Shown one piece after another: positions 60,770-64,000 of a stretch of 64,000 nucleotides of DNA; position 1 is the first letter of the stretch, and each line of letters begins with the position of its first letter. The DNA comes from Prosthecobacter sp. (lineage in GTDB: Bacteria > Verrucomicrobiota > Verrucomicrobiia > Verrucomicrobiales > Verrucomicrobiaceae), in assembly GCF_014879935.1 (NCBI RefSeq), contig NZ_JACSRD010000116.1:1-64000 (forward strand), given 5' to 3'. The position numbers and the translations under genes are program-made. The notes under the pieces were generated by a model that was not told the DNA's origin, did not search any database, and saw nothing but the letters and a program-made list of their open reading frames with translations.

Positions 60770-61284
60770 AAACGCACCTCATCCTCCTCCTCGCCTCCAG
60801 TCTTGTCCTCACCTCCTGCTCGAGTTCCGGCGGCGGCATGAGCCGGGGCCTTGTCGGTGCCGGCATTGGCGGTGTGCTGGGCTCAATCCTGGGAGACAAC
60901 CTGCTGAGCAACAACGACAACAACAGCAGCAGCTCCTCGTCGAGCAGCTCATCCGGCGGCTCCTCCGGAAGCTCCAGCAGCTCAAACGGCGGTTTCCTTG
61001 ATGACAACCAGGGTCTCGTCACCGGGGCCGTGGCCGGCTATGCGGCCGGGGCCATCACCGATGCCATGGCAAAGAAGGAGGTGCGTGAACGCTATCTCGA
61101 CGGCTACAACAAGGGCCGCAGCGACGCGATCAAGGACCTCTACTGGGTCAAACGAGACGCCGAACGACCGAATGCCGACGCTGCCGTGCAGCGCCGCTAT
61201 TACGAGGTGCCCGTGCCGGAGCACATCACCACCGACGGCGTGCTGGTGGAGCCGCGGAAGGTCGTCATCGAGGTCGTCGAGTGA
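60766..61284 (+). CDS. Glycine-zipper, poly-Ser lipoprotein in the virB7 position
   Basis: This 172-aa protein has a lipobox (LVLTSC, Cys near 18), two glycine-zipper stretches (GLVGAGIGGVLGSILGDNLL and GLVTGAVAGYAAGAITDA) separated by a poly-Ser/Gly/Asn linker (about 45-75), and a soluble C-terminus (RYLDGYNKGRSDAIKDLYW). VirB7 is usually a much smaller lipoprotein; this larger one may do the same outer-membrane job. It is coupled to virB4 by a 4-bp overlap. Confidence 0.65.
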   Translation: MKTHLILLLASSLVLTSCSSSGGGMSRGLVGAGIGGVLGSILGDNLLSNNDNNSSSSSSSSSSGGSSGSSSSSNGGFLDDNQGLVTGAVAGYAAGAITDAMAKKEVRERYLDGYNKGRSDAIKDLYWVKRDAERPNADAAVQRRYYEVPVPEHITTDGVLVEPRKVVIEVVE

Positions 61285-61303
61285 ATTTCAACCCACTGAA
61301 GCC

Positions 61304-62221
61304 ATGAAACTGCATCTGCCCATTCTCTGGATGCTCGCGACGGCCGGCCCGGCCCTCGCGCAATCTCCTGTACAGGAGGTTATCGACAACGTGCTGATCC
61401 AAAACGTCAACACGAACACTCAGAACATCCTGAGCATGCTCCAGCAGCAGCTCGAGGAGGCTCAGAAGCAGTCGCAATCGCTCAACGACCAGCTCACCCG
61501 CATGGGAGACCCGTCTGCAATCACCCTGCCGGCGCTGGAGCTGATCAAGCAGGACATCGCCATGTCGGCGGAGAAGGCCCTCGCAACAGCGGATGAGCGC
61601 AAGCTGCGACTGGCGGGCGGCACCAGCGGCACTGAAGTCTTCGGTGACACCACGTTCGGCCTCATGAACGCCGTGAATCCGACTTACACGTTCCAGGTCA
61701 CCGAGAACAAGGAGAAGAAGGACGTCACGGTCGATCGTGACCCATCTCTCTACAAGCTCCAGGGAGCCCTGATGGGTGACCTCAATGACTTTGCCACCAA
61801 ATCGGAGGAGGCTGACCAGCGCATTGCCGCCCTTGAAGAGCAGCGCCTGACTCTGCTGGATCAGATCAACAGCGCCACCGATCTGGCCACCATCATCAAA
61901 TTTCAAACGTCCCTCAGCGTGATCGACTCCCAGATCACCAGCGCGAGGGATGATCTGACCAAGACCAAGCAGGACTACGAAGTGCTCAAGGAGAAGCTGA
62001 CTCTGCAGGGCCAGGTTGAATCGCGCGCGAGAGCGGAAGGCAAGAGTCTGGAGAGAAAATACCGGCAGGACACGGCGAAGGCGAAAGCGGCGGGCGGTGG
62101 TGCTAGCGGCGGCTCCACTGGTGGCTCCACCGGCGGTTCCACCGGCGGTTCCACCGGCGGTTCCACTGGTGGCGCGTCTGGCAGCACGAAGCCATTCAGC
62201 AACCTCGGCTGGGGCAAGTAG
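61304..62221 (+). CDS. VirB5/TrbJ-like periplasmic protein with GGST repeats
   Basis: This 305-aa protein has a signal peptide (MKLHLPILWMLATAGPALA). Long coiled-coil-prone helices follow (about 45-70, ILSMLQQQLEEAQKQSQSLNDQL, and 170-260), as in VirB5/TrbJ minor pilins. The C-terminus has five or more Gly-Gly-Ser-Thr repeats (about 265-290, 12-bp DNA units) and KPFSNLGWGK. It lies between the lipoprotein and VirB6-like genes. The family call comes from order and topology. Confidence 0.62.
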   Translation: MKLHLPILWMLATAGPALAQSPVQEVIDNVLIQNVNTNTQNILSMLQQQLEEAQKQSQSLNDQLTRMGDPSAITLPALELIKQDIAMSAEKALATADERKLRLAGGTSGTEVFGDTTFGLMNAVNPTYTFQVTENKEKKDVTVDRDPSLYKLQGALMGDLNDFATKSEEADQRIAALEEQRLTLLDQINSATDLATIIKFQTSLSVIDSQITSARDDLTKTKQDYEVLKEKLTLQGQVESRARAEGKSLERKYRQDTAKAKAAGGGASGGSTGGSTGGSTGGSTGGSTGGASGSTKPFSNLGWGK

Positions 62222-62264
62222 GACTTGCGACACCTCACCAACCTGAACCCGCGCCTGACCCACC

Positions 62265-63314
62265 ATGGACTTCACTCTTCTCGCCAGCTTTGGAGACGCC
62301 TTCGGGCTGATGGAGCCCTATTATGAGGATCTGCGGACGATTTGTGAGGAGATTTTCGACGTCCTGCAGCTCTTCACCTTCACCTTTGCCTTCCTGGGAC
62401 TGCTCCTGACAGGTTACAAAGGCATGATGAGCGGCAGCTTCGAAGGCGCGTTCAGCACCATCCTCTACACCGGCATCGTGTGCACCATCATGCCGTTCTT
62501 CCCTGAATGGCTGATCGAAGAGGTGCGCGTTGCGCTCAGCGACGATCTGCTCGCCGCGCTCGATGTCGATCCGCTCGGCCTCATGGAGCGATTTGGCGAA
62601 AGTTTTGAAGATCTCGACATCGACACGGATTCGAGCGCCATTGTGCAGCTCATTGTCAATCCGCTGGAGATCATCGACTACATCGCCGGCATCATCGCGG
62701 CCTTCTGCATGATCGTGATCGGCCTGGTCTGCTACATCGTCTTCTTTTTCGCCTATGTGGTGCAGATCATGGCGCTGTATGTCGGAGCCGCGGCCTCGCC
62801 GATTTTCTTCGGCATGTTCCTGTTCGAACAGAAGCGGGAGACGGCCGTGAGCTATTTCACCGGCCTGCTTGCCATCTGCATGTGGCCGCTCGGATGGGGG
62901 ATCGGGCTTCTCCTGGCGGATTTCCTCCTCCAGATCGGCATTGACGTGATCATCCTTCTCACCAGCACGCTCCTGCTCAATCCCATCTGGGGTGTGGTCA
63001 TAGAATCGATCGCCATCTTCTGCCTCGTCATCGCGGTGGCCACGTGGATCATGTTTGTGATCTTCGGAGCGCCGAAGATCATCCACAAGGCGGTCGTTTC
63101 CGGGTCGCAAATCGGCCTCGCGTTCGCCGGACAGGCCACCAGTGCCGCCATGGCGGGAGTGGGCGCGGGGGTCTCCGCTGGTTCGGCCGTGGCTGGCATG
63201 GTCCCGGTGGTCGGCGGGGCGGCGTCCTCCGCCATCAGCGGTGCGGGCGGCGCGGTCACAGGGGTGGGCAACTCCATCGGCAGCATGGCCTCAGGCATGG
63301 AGGCAAAAGACTGA
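62265..63314 (+). CDS. VirB6/TrbL-like polytopic membrane protein
   Basis: This 349-aa protein has about six to seven membrane segments between residues 30 and 270 (for example IIAAFCMIVIGLVCYIVFFFAYVVQIMALYVG and VGAAASPIFFGMFLF). That is the VirB6/TrbL core that forms the inner-membrane channel. A Gly/Ala/Ser-rich, glycine-zipper-like C-terminal tail follows (about 285-349). The N-terminus is periplasmic-type and acidic. Confidence 0.75.
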   Translation: MDFTLLASFGDAFGLMEPYYEDLRTICEEIFDVLQLFTFTFAFLGLLLTGYKGMMSGSFEGAFSTILYTGIVCTIMPFFPEWLIEEVRVALSDDLLAALDVDPLGLMERFGESFEDLDIDTDSSAIVQLIVNPLEIIDYIAGIIAAFCMIVIGLVCYIVFFFAYVVQIMALYVGAAASPIFFGMFLFEQKRETAVSYFTGLLAICMWPLGWGIGLLLADFLLQIGIDVIILLTSTLLLNPIWGVVIESIAIFCLVIAVATWIMFVIFGAPKIIHKAVVSGSQIGLAFAGQATSAAMAGVGAGVSAGSAVAGMVPVVGGAASSAISGAGGAVTGVGNSIGSMASGMEAKD

Positions 63315-63335
63315 CATGAAGACTGAACTCCACTC

Positions 63336-63956
63336 ATGAAAGGCGTGACCGACATCTTCATCTCCAAGGAAAAGCTGGCCCTGTTCTGGTTTTCCGTGGC
63401 CTGCCTGTTTCTGGCGGGGACTGCCTGGCACACCTACGACGTGGCGCTCAGCAGCCGCGGCAGCATGCTCTACGTGCCGGTGGAAAAGAGCAAATTCTAC
63501 CTGGACCGCTCGCTGGAGCAGCATGAGCTCGATGACGTGATCAACTATCACACGCGGCTGGCGCTGGAGACCTACCTGAATCGCGGGCCCAAAGGAGCGC
63601 TGAACCTCGACCGCATCCCGCTGCTTTTCACCGGCTTCGCACGCGAGCAGGTGGATTTCGACCTGCGTGACAACGCCTACGACCTCAACACCCGCCGCAT
63701 CCACCAGATGGTGGAGGTGGGCGGCGTGACGGTGGAGTATTCACCCACCGGAGACGCCGAGACCGTCGCCACCGGCCAGATCATCCGCATCAGCGTCGAT
63801 CCCACCACGCAGGAGGGCATCACCCAGTCCATCGCCGTTTCAGCGCGGCTTCAGTGGGTGCGCAATCCGAACCTGCGCGACAGCCGCCGCTTCCCGTTCG
63901 TGTGTACCAACATCGAATACCGCCTCGCCCCCATTTCCAGCTCGGAAGCCCCTTGA
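63336..63956 (+). CDS. VirB8/TrbF-like inner-membrane protein
   Basis: This 206-aa protein has a short cytoplasmic start, one membrane helix (about 13-32, LALFWFSVACLFLAGTAWHTY) and a periplasmic domain (about 45-200) of mixed alpha/beta character. Topology, size and position after the VirB6-like gene match VirB8/TrbF, which organises the channel. Sequence motifs of the family are weak here. Confidence 0.65.
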   Translation: MKGVTDIFISKEKLALFWFSVACLFLAGTAWHTYDVALSSRGSMLYVPVEKSKFYLDRSLEQHELDDVINYHTRLALETYLNRGPKGALNLDRIPLLFTGFAREQVDFDLRDNAYDLNTRRIHQMVEVGGVTVEYSPTGDAETVATGQIIRISVDPTTQEGITQSIAVSARLQWVRNPNLRDSRRFPFVCTNIEYRLAPISSSEAP

Positions 63957-63968
63957 TGATCGCACGTC

Positions 63969-64000
63969 ATGTCCGTCATTCCTGAAAAACGTTCCAGCGT
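63969..64000 (+). CDS. Start of the next type IV secretion gene (cut by the window edge)
   Basis: An ATG at 63969, 12 bp after the VirB8-like stop, begins MSVIPEKRSS and runs off the window. By virB order it should be VirB9 or VirB10, but too little is present to say. Confidence 0.4.
   Translation, partial: MSVIPEKRSS

Noticed and set aside
61370-61385. A strong Shine-Dalgarno-like sequence (CAGGAGGTTATC) suggesting a second start.
   Set aside because: It lies inside the VirB5-like gene right after the signal peptide, with no suitable in-frame start, and most genes here lack such sites.
1-64000. tRNA, rRNA, riboswitch or origin signals.
   Set aside because: I saw no cloverleaf with a CCA end, no rRNA core sequences, no cobalamin box before the adenosyltransferase gene, and no DnaA-box cluster. 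A covariance-model scan would settle the RNA question.

Overview
The window is high-G+C chromosomal DNA (roughly 60% by eye), densely packed with genes and without rRNA or tRNA genes. It most likely comes from a Verrucomicrobiota bacterium in the Prosthecobacter/Verrucomicrobium neighbourhood. This is an inference from gene content: an FAD-dependent oxidoreductase with a carbohydrate-binding-like tail, a giant PQQ-type propeller with a malectin-like end, a YHYH protein, a VF530 protein, a Ser/Thr kinase divergent from an ECF-like sigma factor, many small lipoproteins, and weak or absent Shine-Dalgarno signals. No 16S gene is present to settle it.

Layout. 95-13,000: housekeeping and metabolism (rarA, an Rrf2 regulator tail-to-tail with a YeiH transporter, a secreted FAD oxidoreductase, glcD-glcF with a flavin reductase, manA, hisD). 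13,000-18,000: uvrA, an FkbM-like methyltransferase, a solo ABC ATPase and a VF530 protein. 18,000-29,000: envelope and secreted proteins, including a 1314-aa propeller, an M20 peptidase, a XylR-type regulator and a YHYH protein. 29,144-37,982 (minus strand): a nitrate assimilation operon read as porin, CysJ-like flavoprotein, nirA, DmsB-DmsC fusion, nasA. 38,316-41,713: a bicupin, a GH49-like beta-helix hydrolase and a nucleotidyltransferase pair. 41,910-47,532 (minus): a nitrate ABC transporter read as NasS-like sensor, nrtA, nrtB, nrtC, nrtD, with a divergent LysR regulator at 47,617. 48,596-54,234: a DNA glycosylase-like protein, MgtE, a rhomboid protease, a cobalamin adenosyltransferase, PrmC and a folate enzyme. 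54,300-57,171: kinase and sigma factor. 57,300 to the right edge: a type IV secretion operon in virB order (B2, B3, B4, lipoprotein, B5, B6, B8, next gene cut by the edge).

How it works together. Nitrate would cross the outer membrane through the AlgE-type porin, be bound by the Tat-exported NrtA, enter through NrtBCD, be reduced by NasA (perhaps with quinol electrons through the DmsBC fusion) and then by NirA (perhaps fed by the CysJ-like flavoprotein). An identical ATGAA-N5-TTCAT palindrome (a T-N11-A LysR-type site) lies in the lysR/nasS divergent region and upstream of the porin, so the two operons are probably co-regulated.

The most unusual signal is a set of hairpin elements whose arms are tandem 7-9 bp (in one case about 15 bp) units, concentrated in the nitrate region. 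Some are intergenic. One carries a four-helix-bundle (S23/IVS-type) gene between nrtB and nrtC, and a cargo-less relative with matching termini sits 0.9 kb away. Others are inserted in frame inside uvrA and nasA and are translated as extra peptide. I propose that they are one class of mobile or formerly mobile palindromic element.
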